Assembly: GCF_026723825.1 (NCBI RefSeq) | Contig: NZ_CP113519.1 | Coordinates: 3,968,001 to 4,032,000 of the forward strand | Direction of reading: 5' to 3' | Length of the DNA: 64,000 nt | From: Pseudomonas sp. GOM7 | Lineage (GTDB): Bacteria; Pseudomonadota; Gammaproteobacteria; Pseudomonadales; Pseudomonadaceae | Part shown: positions 7,907-17,200 of the stretch, piece by piece | How the letters are laid out: each line of letters begins with the position of its first letter | Position numbering within the stretch: position 1 is the first letter of the stretch | The notes under the pieces: generated by a model | Seen by the model: only the letters and a program-made list of their open reading frames with translations | Told to the model about the DNA's origin: nothing | The model's database searches: none | Translations under genes and position numbers: made by a program

Positions 7907-8218
7907 CCTCCCCCTCTCTCCTTGCCCATCGGTCAGCCTCGTGCTGACCGATGTCAGCCGGCAAAACCTATACAAACCACCCAATTCGTACAGCAAAAGT
8001 ACAAAAACAGAGAATACAGGATCACAAGAAAAAGCCTTTCAAGTCAGGCAAATAGGCCAATCGTGACCCTGCAACAATAAAACCATGCGCTTCGCATGGT
8101 TGTACAAGATGCAGCTCTGGTATAGCTTTAATCACGGCCTGGTTCGTACTGCCTGCCACTGGTCAGGTATCCCGAGGCAGTACAGCCAGGCCTTCATCGT
8201 CTTATTCATGAGCCGCAA
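7907..8218. promoter_or_regulatory. Intergenic region before folM: hairpins and a TACA-site array
   Basis: 312 bp without a gene. It holds an 11-bp perfect stem-loop at 7927-7953 (arms CATCGGTCAGC / GCTGACCGATG, no T-tract), then an AT-rich stretch with TACA cores at 7971, 7989, 8000 and 8015 (spacings 18, 11 and 15 bp), then a second stem-loop at 8083-8101 (AACCATGCG-CTT-CGCATGGTT). TTGTAC at 8100-8105 is followed 15 bp later by TATAGC at 8121-8126, a possible promoter. The 11-bp spacing of two cores resembles direct-repeat operators of CarH-type MerR proteins. It is the likely control region of folM-folE-folX. Confidence 0.5.
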
Positions 8219-8929
8219 ATGAGCGCAGCCAGCTTCCCCATACTGATCACCGGTGCCAGTCAACGAGTCGGCCTGTACTGCGCCGAGCGCCTGCTCGACG
8301 AGGGCCAAGCCGTGATCATCAGTTACCGCCAGGAACGCGATAGCGTCGCGCATCTGCGTGAGCGCGGCGCCATTGCCCTGCAGGCCGATTTCAGCGAAGA
8401 GGCCGGCATCCTGGCCTTTATCGAGCAGCTCAAGGGGCATTGCGACGGCTTGCGCGCCATCGTTCACAACGCCTCGCAATGGCTGGCCGAAACGCCCGGT
8501 GAAGAAGCCGAGGCCTTCCGCCAGCTATTCAATCTGCACATGCTCGCGCCCTACCTGATCAACCTGCACTGCAGCGAATTGCTGCTGCGATCGGAGCAGG
8601 CCGACATCGTCCACGTCAGCGATGACGTGGTACGCAAGGGCAGCGCCAAGCGCCCGGCCTACTGCGCCAGCAAGGCCGGCCTGGAAAGCCTGACCCTGTC
8701 GTTCGCCGCGCGCCTGGCGCCACGCATCAAGGTCAACGCCATCGCCCCGGCGCTGTTGATGTTCAACGAAGGCGATGACGCGGCCTACCGCAGCAAGGCC
8801 CTGGCCAAATCGGCGCTGGGCATCGAACCCGGCCCACAGGCCTTCTACCAGAGCCTGCGCTACCTGCTCGACAACCCCTATGTGAGCGGAACCATCCTCA
8901 GCCTAAACGGTGGCCGTCACCTCAAGTGA
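8219..8929 (+). CDS. folM: Dihydromonapterin reductase FolM (short-chain dehydrogenase)
   Basis: 236 residues of short-chain dehydrogenase/reductase fold: ILITGASQRVG nucleotide loop at 8-18, HNAS at about 88, catalytic Tyr148-x3-Lys152 in AYCASKAG, and KVNAIAPALL. The TGASQRVG loop and the immediate link to folE and folX identify FolM, which reduces dihydromonapterin to tetrahydromonapterin with NADPH, the pterin cofactor of phenylalanine hydroxylase in Pseudomonas. The folE start lies 23 bases beyond its stop. Probably regulated from the 312-bp region upstream, which carries candidate LitR sites. Confidence 0.92.
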   Translation: MSAASFPILITGASQRVGLYCAERLLDEGQAVIISYRQERDSVAHLRERGAIALQADFSEEAGILAFIEQLKGHCDGLRAIVHNASQWLAETPGEEAEAFRQLFNLHMLAPYLINLHCSELLLRSEQADIVHVSDDVVRKGSAKRPAYCASKAGLESLTLSFAARLAPRIKVNAIAPALLMFNEGDDAAYRSKALAKSALGIEPGPQAFYQSLRYLLDNPYVSGTILSLNGGRHLK

Positions 8930-8952
8930 GGCGACCGCCCCAGGACACTGCC

Positions 8953-9513
8953 ATGAGCCATCCTCTTTCCCAGCATTACCGTGAAATCCTTGTTGGCCTC
9001 GGTGAAAACCCCGAGCGCGAAGGCCTGCTCGACACCCCCAAGCGGGCCGCCAAGGCCATGCAGTACCTCTGCCACGGCTATCAGCAATCACTGGAAGAAA
9101 TCGTCAACGGCGCCCTGTTCGCCTCCGACAACGACGAAATGGTGATCGTCAAGGACATCGAGCTGTACTCGCTGTGCGAGCACCACCTGCTACCCTTCAT
9201 CGGCAAGGCGCATGTGGCCTATATCCCTACCGGCAAGGTACTGGGTCTGTCCAAGGTGGCGCGTATCGTCGACATGTACGCGCGCCGCCTGCAGATTCAG
9301 GAAAACCTCACCAAGCAGATCGCCGACGCCATTCAGAACGTGACCAACGCCGCTGGCGTCGCCGTGGTGATCGAGGCCAAGCACATGTGCATGATGATGC
9401 GTGGCGTGGAGAAGCAGAATTCGGTGATGAGCAGCTCGGTGATGCTGGGTGCTTTCCGCGAGTCGTGCAACACGCGCCACGAATTCCTGCAACTGATCGG
9501 ACGGAACAACTGA
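8953..9513 (+). CDS. folE: GTP cyclohydrolase I (type I)
   Basis: 186 residues; catalyses GTP to 7,8-dihydroneopterin triphosphate, the first step of folate and monapterin synthesis. Zn ligands are visible at Cys75, His78 and Cys146 (LYSLCEHHLLPFIGK and VIEAKHMCMMMRG). The ATG at 8953 is used because the N terminus then matches family length. It lies between folM and folX, which would channel the product into tetrahydromonapterin rather than folate. Pseudomonads often have two folE genes; this linkage marks the pterin-dedicated, reportedly light-inducible one (recalled from P. putida work, not checked). Confidence 0.95.
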   Translation: MSHPLSQHYREILVGLGENPEREGLLDTPKRAAKAMQYLCHGYQQSLEEIVNGALFASDNDEMVIVKDIELYSLCEHHLLPFIGKAHVAYIPTGKVLGLSKVARIVDMYARRLQIQENLTKQIADAIQNVTNAAGVAVVIEAKHMCMMMRGVEKQNSVMSSSVMLGAFRESCNTRHEFLQLIGRNN

Positions 9514-9884
9514 TGCCACGACTGGAACCCGGAATGGCGCGCATCCGCGTCAAGGATCTACGCCTGCGCACCTATATCGGTATCAAGGAAGAAGAGATCA
9601 ACAACAAGCAGGATGTGTTGATCAACCTGACCATTCTCTACCCAGCCGTCGATGCCGTGCAGGTCAACGACATCGAGCATGCGCTGAACTACCGCACCAT
9701 CACCAAGGCGATCATCGCCCATGTGGAAGGCAACCGTTTCGCCCTGCTCGAACGCCTGACCCAGGAGATCCTCGACCTGATCATGCGCCACGAGGCGGTG
9801 CGTTACGCCGAAGTGGAAGTGGACAAACCGCATGCCCTGCGCTTCGCCGAGTCGGTGTCGATCACCCTGGCCGGTCATCGCTAA
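9513..9884 (+). CDS. folX: Dihydroneopterin triphosphate 2'-epimerase FolX
   Basis: 123 residues starting MPRLEPGMARIRVKDLRLRTYIGIKEEE. It belongs to the dihydroneopterin aldolase/epimerase family; the N-terminal strand IRVKDLRLRTYIGI and the ALNYRTITKAI segment are typical of FolX rather than FolB. It converts dihydroneopterin triphosphate to dihydromonapterin triphosphate. The start codon overlaps the folE stop (TGATG), so translation is coupled. Its product is the precursor of the FolM substrate after dephosphorylation. Confidence 0.92.
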   Translation: MPRLEPGMARIRVKDLRLRTYIGIKEEEINNKQDVLINLTILYPAVDAVQVNDIEHALNYRTITKAIIAHVEGNRFALLERLTQEILDLIMRHEAVRYAEVEVDKPHALRFAESVSITLAGHR

Positions 9885-9963
9885 AGCCGCGTCGCGCTCG
9901 GCTTGCCGGCCCAGGTGGGGGCTTTTATCATCGCCGCCACCGCCCTGCCCTGGAGAATCCGCC

Positions 9964-10257
9964 ATGACCGAGCAAGAACGCCTCGAACTGGAAGCTGCTG
10001 CTTTTCGCGCCCTGGTGCTGCACCTGCGCACGCGCCCGGACGTGCAGAACATCGACCTGATGAACCTGGCCGGTTTCTGCCGCAACTGCCTGTCCAAATG
10101 GTACAAAGCCGCCGCCGACGACATGGGAGTGGACGTCAGCGTCGACCAGGCCCGTGAAACCGTCTATGGCATGCCCTATGCCGACTGGAAGGCCAAGTAC
10201 CAGAAAGAAACCACGGCCGAACAGAAAGCCGCATTCGACAAAGGAAAACCCGCATGA
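9964..10257 (+). CDS. DUF1244 family protein
   Basis: 97 residues, all-helical, with the family pattern AFRALVLHLRTRPDVQNIDLMNLAGFCRNCLSKWY and a downstream ARETVYGMPYADWKAKYQ segment. It has a CxxC (FCRNCLSKW). Function is unknown. Overlaps the next gene by four bases (ATGA); the DUF1244-HopJ pair is a conserved arrangement in proteobacteria. ATG at 9964 is preceded by GGAGAATCC, a good ribosome site. Confidence 0.85.
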   Translation: MTEQERLELEAAAFRALVLHLRTRPDVQNIDLMNLAGFCRNCLSKWYKAAADDMGVDVSVDQARETVYGMPYADWKAKYQKETTAEQKAAFDKGKPA

Positions 10258-10595
10258 CCGCCCTCGCCGAGCTGCGCAAGCGCCTGCAGCAAGACGACTT
10301 CGCCTTCAGCGAAACCCTGGCCTTCATTGCCGAACACTACGACTACCAGCCCAGCGCCTTTCGCAATGGTGACGTGGAAAACGCTGCCGGGCAGAACGAG
10401 GGCTCCTGCAAGACCCTGGGCCTGGCCCTGCTCGAGGGCCTCAGCCAGGACGAAGCCCTGCGTGCCTTCGGCGAGCACTACCGTAGCGTGCTGGCCACTC
10501 CGCAAGGCCACGACCACGGCAATATCCGTGCGCTGATGAGTCATGGTCTGCAAGGGGTGGAGTTCGAGCGCCCGCCGCTGACCCGCAAGGGCTGA
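10254..10595 (+). CDS. HopJ-family protein
   Basis: 113 residues of the HopJ type III effector family (FSETLAFIAEHYDYQPSAFRNGDVENAAGQNEGSCKTLGLALLEGL, later FGEHYRSVLATPQGHDHGNIRALM). Despite the family name, most members are chromosomal housekeeping-like genes in bacteria with no type III system, and no secretion genes are seen here. Translationally coupled to the DUF1244 gene. A small stem-loop, GCGCAA/TTGCGC, follows at about 10603-10618, without a T-tract. Confidence 0.85.
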   Translation: MTALAELRKRLQQDDFAFSETLAFIAEHYDYQPSAFRNGDVENAAGQNEGSCKTLGLALLEGLSQDEALRAFGEHYRSVLATPQGHDHGNIRALMSHGLQGVEFERPPLTRKG

Positions 10596-10755
10596 AAAAA
10601 GCGCAAGAAATTGCGCACCTGTAGCAAAAGGCTGACAGACATCACATCGCCATCAATTTATGCTGCGCGCAAACAACTGATGGAACACGAGGGAACGTGT
10701 TCGGCGCGCAGCTTGCCCCTTCCCTTCTGTTTCGCGCTCGGCATGGAGTCGTCCG

Positions 10756-11343
10756 ATGCAGCAAACGCTGGTATGGAAACCTTGGCACACCCCTGGCGTG
10801 GAATCCCTGCGCCTCACCCATGACGACAAAGGCATTCATGCCGCCAGTCACCTGATGCAGGTGATCAGGGGCGAAAGCGTCGCCGCCAGCTATCTGATCG
10901 ATTGCGACCCGCAATGGCAATTTCGCCGTCTCTGGCTCAAGGTAGAAAATCATGGCCAGCGCCGCCTGTGCCTGCGCCGCGACGAACAAGGCAACTGGCT
11001 GGTGGACGGCGTGGCACGCCCCGATCTGCAGGGCTGCCAACACATCATGCTCTCGGCATCGCCCTTCACCCACACCCCCATCCTGCAGTGCTGCGACCTG
11101 CAAGCCGGGCAGAGCCAGGACATGCAGGTCGTTTACATCGACCTGCCCAGCCTGCAGATTCAGGTACGCCAACAACGCTACGAGTGCCTGAGCACGAGCC
11201 CCGAAGAAAGCTTCTATCACAGCCAGACCGAAGGCTGCTTCGGGGAAGAGCTGGAGGTCGACGGGCAGACGCTGCTACTCAACGCCAACGAGCGCTACAT
11301 GTGCTTTAGCCAGCGCGAACTGAAGCTCAATGCGCTGGCGTAG
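10756..11343 (+). CDS. Putative glycolipid-binding protein (PF06475-type)
   Basis: 195 residues, mostly beta-strand, matching the putative glycolipid-binding family (opening LVWKPWHTPGVESLRLTHDDKGIHAASHL, then LIDCDPQWQFRRLWLKVE, later RYECLS). No signal peptide, so it is cytoplasmic by sequence. Binding partner and role are not established. The ATG lies just after TCGTCCG with no strong ribosome site. Followed directly by a short palindrome of the GGTGCGC-CGT-GCGCACC type. Confidence 0.75.
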   Translation: MQQTLVWKPWHTPGVESLRLTHDDKGIHAASHLMQVIRGESVAASYLIDCDPQWQFRRLWLKVENHGQRRLCLRRDEQGNWLVDGVARPDLQGCQHIMLSASPFTHTPILQCCDLQAGQSQDMQVVYIDLPSLQIQVRQQRYECLSTSPEESFYHSQTEGCFGEELEVDGQTLLLNANERYMCFSQRELKLNALA

Positions 11344-11344
11344 G

Positions 11345-11361
11345 GTGCGCCGTGCGCACCA
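11345..11361. repeat. Short palindromic repeat (GGTGCGCCGTGCGCACC type)
   Basis: A REP-like 17-bp palindrome with arms GGTGCGC and GCGCACC around CGT. Diverged relatives occur at about 40449-40493 (on the other strand, ending CACGGCGCACCCTAC) and at 47104-47121 (TAGGGTGCGCCATGCGC). All three lie just downstream of coding regions. Confidence 0.6.
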
Positions 11362-11368
11362 CCAAACC

Positions 11369-11546
11369 TAGCAGGCTGTTGAAAAACTACCTACGTTGCC
11401 ATTGCTGCGTTAAAAACAGCCTCGCGTGCGAGCCCAGTCAAAATGCTCATTTACAACACGTAAACTGCGCTTTTTCGGCTGTTTTTGCGGGGCCGCCATC
11501 GGTATTGCACTGGCTGCCTCGCCTACGTTTTTCAACGGCCTGCTAG
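11369..11546. repeat. Small inverted-repeat element, copy 2 (about 0.18 kb)
   Basis: Left end TAGCAGGCTGTTGAAAAAC and right end, reversed, CTAGCAGGCCGTTGAAAAAC. The inside is shared with copy 1 (5535-5735). The right terminus overlaps the azlD gene, whose TAG stop is part of the repeat (11543-11545). Probable non-autonomous mobile element with no coding capacity; CTAG occurs at both outer ends, which could be a short target duplication or part of the repeat. Confidence 0.75.
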
Positions 11547-11872
11547 ATCGGCAGTTGACCAAAGGCCCAACGCAACAGGAAGAACACCAGCAGCCCCCCA
11601 CCGATGGTTGCCAGCAGGTGCCGACTCCAGGCAGCGATGACGATGGCGGCCAGGCCCGCCAGGAGGTAGGCATTGTTCCAGACCAACGCCCAGTGCTGGC
11701 CGTCTGGCAGCAGCATGCCCGGCACCACGATGGCCGTCAGCACTGCCGTGGGCACGTAATGCAGGCCCTGGCGTACCAGCGGCGGGAAGCGTAGGTCGGG
11801 GAAGGCGAACAGGCTGTAGCGGGTGGCGAAGGTGATCGCCAACATGCCCAGGATCAGCAACCAGATATCCAT
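11543..11872 (-). CDS. azlD: AzlD-family branched-chain amino acid exporter subunit
   Basis: 109 residues with three to four hydrophobic helices and the AzlD pattern (ITFATRYSLFAF near 14, LRFPPLVRQGLHYVPTAVLTAIVVPGML near 28-55). Small partner of AzlC in an LIV-E type exporter of branched-chain amino acids (or related amino acids). The ATG at 11872 overlaps the AzlC stop (TGATG). The last residues and the TAG stop lie within the small inverted-repeat element. Confidence 0.9.
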   Translation of the reverse strand: MDIWLLILGMLAITFATRYSLFAFPDLRFPPLVRQGLHYVPTAVLTAIVVPGMLLPDGQHWALVWNNAYLLAGLAAIVIAAWSRHLLATIGGGLLVFFLLRWAFGQLPI

Positions 11873-12576
11873 CAGCCCACCTCCTGCTGCGGCTGGCGTC
11901 GCTCCAGCCACACGCCGACGACTATGCCACTGGCCGCTGCGGCCATCAGCCCCAGCTTGTACGGCAGTTCGTGACAGGCCAGGGCCACGCCAGCGGCGAC
12001 CAGCGCCGCCGCGACCTGTGGGCGATTGCGCAGCATCGGTACGACGATACCGATGAAGGTCGCCAGCATGGCGAAATCCAGCCCCCACTCGCCGATGTTG
12101 GGGATTGCCTGGCCGAACAGCACGCCGATCAGCGTACAGACCTGCCAGTTGAGGTACATGGCCAGTGCTGCGCCTAGGAAATACCAGTGCCGATACGCGC
12201 CGGCGTCGCCAAGCAGGTAACGTTGCTGCACCACGGCGTAGGCCTCGTCGGTGAGCCAAAAGGCCAACGGCATGCGCCAACGCTTGGGCAGATGACGCAC
12301 GTGGGGTTGCAGGCTGGCGCTGTACAGGGCATGCCGCAGGTTGACCACCAGGGTGGTCAGCAGCACCACGGCGATGCCGGCGCCACCGGCCAGCAGGCTG
12401 ATGGCGATGAACTGCGCCGAGCCGGCGAACACCAGCGCCGACATGCCGAACGTCTGCCATGGGGCGAGCCCGGCGGCCCCCGCCAGGCTGCCGAAGATGA
12501 TGCCGAAGGGCATGGCACCGAGCAGCATCGGCAGCATGTCGCGGGCGCCCTGGGTGAATTCGTGATGACGAGACAT
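11872..12576 (-). CDS. azlC: AzlC-family branched-chain amino acid exporter subunit
   Basis: 234 residues, polytopic, with the AzlC signature MLGAMPFGIIFGSLAGAAGLAPWQT near the N terminus and FWLTDEAYAVVQQRY near 120. A strong GGAGG ribosome site lies six bases before the ATG at 12576. Forms the exporter with AzlD, whose start overlaps its stop. The AraC-family gene immediately upstream on the same strand is a likely regulator. Confidence 0.92.
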   Translation of the reverse strand: MSRHHEFTQGARDMLPMLLGAMPFGIIFGSLAGAAGLAPWQTFGMSALVFAGSAQFIAISLLAGGAGIAVVLLTTLVVNLRHALYSASLQPHVRHLPKRWRMPLAFWLTDEAYAVVQQRYLLGDAGAYRHWYFLGAALAMYLNWQVCTLIGVLFGQAIPNIGEWGLDFAMLATFIGIVVPMLRNRPQVAAALVAAGVALACHELPYKLGLMAAAASGIVVGVWLERRQPQQEVG

Positions 12577-12640
12577 GGAACCTCCTTGGTGCTGCGAGCG
12601 TAGCCGCTGCTCGACGGGAGGTCTTGAACGATCTTGCGCT

Positions 12641-13474
12641 TCAGGTCTGGCAAGCCCGTCGATATTCGCCGGGGGCAATACCGTAGGCCTGCTTGAACTG
12701 GCGCGACAGGTGGCTCTGGTCGGCAAAGCCCAGTTGCATCGCTACCGACAGCGGTGCACTGCCCTGTCGCAACAGGGCCCTAGCCTGCTCCAGGCGTCGC
12801 TGCTTGAGCCAGGCATGGGGTGGCAAGCCGGTGGCGCGACGAAAGACCCGGGCGAAATGAAAAGGCGAGAGATTGACGCTCTCCGCCAGCATCTCCAGTG
12901 ACGGCGGCTCGTACAACCGACTGGCCAGAAGCTCCTTGGCCATGGCCACTACCCGTGGCTCGCGCCCGGCTGCGCGCGGCACCGGCAGGCGCGCATAGCG
13001 CTGCAAAAGTTCGAGCATCACCTCACGCCACAGGGTCTGCCGTTGCAAGGCATCACTGCGCGGAGTCTCCAGCAGGCGGTGCAGAACGCTCAGCCGTGTA
13101 GCCAGCAGCGGATCATGGTGCACGCTGTCCTGAAACATCGGCGTGCTCGGCCGCAGCTCCAACTCCTCGAGCAGGGTGTCGAAGGTGCCCGGCTGCGGAT
13201 AGAACACCCGATACTGCCATCCCTGCTCGGCCCCCTTGGAGCCTGTGTGCACCTCATCCGGGTTGAGCAAAGCGATGCAACCGGCCCCCGCCAGGTGCTC
13301 GATACCACGATAGCGATAACGCTCGGCGCCCGCCTCGAGCACCGCAATCACATGCCCATCGTGCACGTGAGGGGCGAAACGGTGCTCGATGAAACGCGCG
13401 GACAACAGCTCGACCCCCTGCGCATCCGCGCTGGTGCTGAAACGTACGTGCTCCCTCGTTGCATCCGGTTGCAT
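12641..13474 (-). CDS. AraC-family transcriptional regulator
   Basis: 277 residues: an N-terminal AraC-type cupin (HRFAPHVHDGHVIAVLEAG near 30) and a C-terminal double helix-turn-helix (about 170-270; SLEMLAESVNLSPFHFARVFRRATGLPPHAWLKQRRLEQARALL and the second GFADQSHLSRQFKQAYGIAPGEYR). The gene begins four bases after the GNAT stop and ends 64 bp before azlC, so GNAT-araC-azlCD could be one unit. Ligand unknown; amino acids would fit the exporter. Confidence 0.9.
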   Translation of the reverse strand: MQPDATREHVRFSTSADAQGVELLSARFIEHRFAPHVHDGHVIAVLEAGAERYRYRGIEHLAGAGCIALLNPDEVHTGSKGAEQGWQYRVFYPQPGTFDTLLEELELRPSTPMFQDSVHHDPLLATRLSVLHRLLETPRSDALQRQTLWREVMLELLQRYARLPVPRAAGREPRVVAMAKELLASRLYEPPSLEMLAESVNLSPFHFARVFRRATGLPPHAWLKQRRLEQARALLRQGSAPLSVAMQLGFADQSHLSRQFKQAYGIAPGEYRRACQT

Positions 13475-13477
13475 GAT

Positions 13478-14047
13478 TCAGGCGCCGAAGCTCGCTTCCA
13501 ATGCCTGACGCACCTGCGGCCATTCCTGGTCGGTGATGCTGTACAGCACCGTATCGTCGAGGCGGCCGTCGGCCAGGCGCCGATGGTTGCGCAGCAAGCC
13601 TTCGCGCACGGCACCGAGCTTTTCGATGGCGCGCTGCGAGCGCAGGTTGCTGGCGGCGGTCTTGAGCTGCACACGCACCATGCCCCAGTTGTCGAAAGCA
13701 TGCTTGAGCATCAGGTACTTGATGGTGGTATTCAGGCCACTGCCATGCTGCTCACGATCGAGCCAGGTCCAGCCGATCTCGCAAGCCGGCAGTGCATTGA
13801 GGAAATCGGCGAAGCGCGTGGTACCCACTAGACGATCGCCCAAGCGGATGACGAACGGCAGCGCCCGTTGTTCACGCTGGTCGGCCAGCGCACTGCGGTA
13901 CCAGTCCAGGCGCAGGGTGCCATTCATGTACAGCAGCTCCTCACGGTTGGCCTCGGCCAGCGCCACCAATGCCGGGATGTCGTTATCGGCCAACGGCTCC
14001 AGGCGCAGCGCACCCCGTTGCAAGGTGACCAATTGCGGTTTGAACAT
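13478..14047 (-). CDS. GNAT acetyltransferase, RimJ/RimL type
   Basis: 189 residues: acetyl-CoA dependent N-acetyltransferase fold with LEPLADNDIPALVALAEAN at the N terminus, GDRLVGTTRFADFL, EIGWTWLDREQHGSGLNTTIKYLMLKHAFDN, and LKTAASNLRSQRAIEKLGAVREG (the RimJ/RimL family hallmark SQRAIEKLGA). A GAGGG ribosome site precedes the ATG by six bases. Substrate is unknown; related proteins modify ribosomal protein termini or small molecules. Confidence 0.9.
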   Translation of the reverse strand: MFKPQLVTLQRGALRLEPLADNDIPALVALAEANREELLYMNGTLRLDWYRSALADQREQRALPFVIRLGDRLVGTTRFADFLNALPACEIGWTWLDREQHGSGLNTTIKYLMLKHAFDNWGMVRVQLKTAASNLRSQRAIEKLGAVREGLLRNHRRLADGRLDDTVLYSITDQEWPQVRQALEASFGA

Positions 14048-14240
14048 GATGCCCTCTGACGCAGTCGTGAGCCGATCACGCTATCAGGCACTAGCGTGCT
14101 ACACAATTGTCCCTGCGGCAATCGGCCCGTGCGACCTTGGTCGCAACTGACGCGCGCGCGCTTTGATGCAACACTGCCCCATGACCCGCCATATCGAGAC
14201 GCGGGCTCCTTTCGTTACCCCTGCGTTCCGGAGTGTCCGC

Positions 14241-17200
14241 ATGTCGCTGTCTACCGGGCTGATCGCCGCCGTCGCCCTGCTCTACATGACCGTACTGTTC
14301 GCCATCGCTTTCTATGGCGACCGGCGCAGCACGCCCATGCCGCCGAAGATTCGTGCCTGGGTCTACTCGCTGTCGCTGGCGGTGTACTGCACGAGCTGGA
14401 CCTTCTTCGGCGCAGTGGGTCAGGCGGCCGAGCAACTCTGGTCGTTCCTGCCCATCTACATCGGCCCGATCATCCTCATGCTGAGCCTGCCCTGGGTACT
14501 GCAGAAGATGGTGATGATCAGCAAACAGGAGAACATCACCTCCATCGCCGACTTCATCGCCGCGCGCTACGGCAAATCGCAGTCGCTGGCAGTGGTGGTG
14601 GCACTGATCTGCTTGGTCGGCGTGCTGCCCTACATCGCCCTGCAGCTCAAGGGCATCGTCCTGGGCGTCAACCTGCTGATCGGCGTCGAGGCGCAGAGCA
14701 CCGGCACCAGTGCCCAGGACACCGCGCTGATCGTGTCGCTGGCACTGGCCCTGTTCACCATCCTGTTCGGCACGCGCAACCTGGACGTCACCGAACACCA
14801 CCGCGGCATGGTGCTGGCCATCGCCTTCGAGTCGCTGATCAAGCTGCTGGCCTTCCTCGCCGTCGGCGCTTTCGTCACCTTCGGCCTGTACAACGGTTTC
14901 AACGATCTGTTCGCACAGGCCCGCCACACGCCGGAGCTGGACGCCTTCTGGGCCAAGGCGGTGAACTGGCCAGCCATGCTGGTGCAGACCGGCATGGCCA
15001 TGATCGCCATCGTCTGCCTGCCACGGCAGTTCCATGTCACCGTGGTGGAAAACATCGAGCCCAAGGATCTGCGCCTGGCGCGTTGGGTGTTCCCGGCTTA
15101 TCTGGTACTGGCTGCGCTGTTCGTGGTGCCCATCGCTCTGGCCGGGCAGATGCTGCTACCCGCCGGCATCGCCCCGGACTCCTTCGTCATCAGCCTGCCA
15201 CTGGCCGAAGCCCACCCAGGCCTGGCAGTACTGGCCTTCATCGGTGGTGCTTCGGCGGCCACCGGCATGGTGATCGTCGCGTCCGTCGCCTTGTCGACCA
15301 TGATCTCCAACGACATGCTGTTGCCCTGGCTGCTGCGCCGCAAGAACACCGAGCGCCCCTTCGAGGCCTTCCGCCACTGGATGCTCACGGCGCGTCGCGT
15401 CAGCATCGTGCTGATCCTGTTGCTGGCTTACGTCTGCTATCGCCTGCTCGGCGAAGGCACCAGCCTGGCCACCATCGGCCAGGTCTCCTTCGCCGCCATC
15501 GGGCAACTGGCACCGGCCATGTTCGGCGCGCTGGTGTGGAAGCAGGCCAACCGCCGTGGCGTGTTCGCCGGGCTGATCGTCGGCTCCGCGCTGTGGTTCT
15601 ACACCCTGGTGCTGCCGCTGGCCGCGCGCGGCATGGGCTGGTCGCTGTCCGGCTTCCCCGGCTTGACCACCTTGCTGCATGCCCCCATCGGCCTGCACGT
15701 CGACCCGCTGACCCGTGGCGTGGTGCTGTCGCTGGCCGGCAACATGCTGCTGTTCGCCTGGGTCTCCTGGTTCTCCCGCACCCGGGTATCGGAGCACTGG
15801 CAGGCCGGGCGTTTCATCGGCCATGACCTGGGCATTAAACCCAGCGGTCGCAGCCTGCTGGCGGTGCAGGTGGAAGACCTGCTGATGCTCTCGGCGCGCT
15901 TCGTCGGCGAGGAACGCGCCCGCCAGAGCTTCATGCGCTTCGCCCAGCGCCAGGGCAACGCCAAGACCTTCGACCCCAACCAGCCGGCCAACAGCGACTG
16001 GATTGCCCACACCGAGCGCCTGCTCGCTGGCGTGCTCGGCGCCTCGAGCACCCGCGCGGTGGTCAAGGCGGCCATCGAAGGCCGCGAGATGCAGGTCGAG
16101 GACGTGGTACGCATCGTCGACGAAGCGTCCGAGGTGCTGCAGTTCAACCGTGCGCTATTGCAAGGCGCCATCGAGAACATCACCCAGGGCATCAGCGTGG
16201 TCGATCAGAACCTGCGCCTGGTGGCCTGGAACCATCGCTACCTGGAGCTGTTCGAGTATCCCGACGGGTTGATCTACGTGGGCCGGCCGATTGCCGAGAT
16301 CATCCGCTTCAACGCCGAGCGCGGCATGCTCGGCAGCGGCGATGTCGAGGAGAGTGTGGCCAAGCGCCTGTACTGGATGCGCCAGGGCACCGCACACAGC
16401 TACGAGCGGGTATTCCCCAACGGCCGGGTGATCGAGCTGATCGGCAACCCCATGCCGGGCGGCGGCTTCGTCATGAGCTTCACCGACATCACCGAATTTC
16501 GCCAAGCCGAGCGCGCCCTCAAGGAAGCCAACGAGAGCCTGGAACGCCGCGTTGCCGAACGCACTCAGGAGCTGTCGCAACTGAACCAGGCACTGACCGA
16601 GGCCAAGGCCCATGCCGAAGCCGCCAACCAGTCCAAGACGCGCTTTCTCGCCGCCGTCAGCCATGACCTGATGCAACCGCTGAATGCCGCACGGCTGTTC
16701 TCCGCCGCCCTGTCGCATCAGGAAGGAGCCCTGCCCGACGAAGCCCAGGAACTGGTGCGCCACCTCGACAGCTCGCTGCGCTCGGCCGAAGATTTGATCA
16801 CCGACCTGCTGGACATCTCGCGTCTGGAGAACGGCCGCATCACCCCGGATCGCCACCCCTTCGCCCTGGCCAACCTGTTCGATACCCTCGCCGCCGAGTT
16901 CGGCGTGCTGGCTGCCGAACAGGGCATCGACTTGCGCGTGCACGGCAGCCAGCAGTGGATCGACAGCGATATCAAGCTGCTGCGCCGGGTGCTGCAGAAC
17001 TTCCTCACCAACGCCTTCCGTTACGCCAAGGGCCGGGTGGTGCTGGGCGTGCGCCGCGAAGGCAATCAGTTGCGCCTGGAGGTCTGGGATCGCGGCATGG
17101 GCATCCCCGAAGACAAGCGCAGGGTGATTTTCGAGGAGTTCAAGCGCCTGGACAGCCACCAGACCCGTGCCGAAAAAGGCCTGGGGCTGGGGCTGGCGAT

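Noticed and set aside
10254..10595. Type III secretion island suggested by the HopJ name
   Set aside because: HopJ-like proteins are widespread in bacteria without type III systems, and no secretion or chaperone genes are near.
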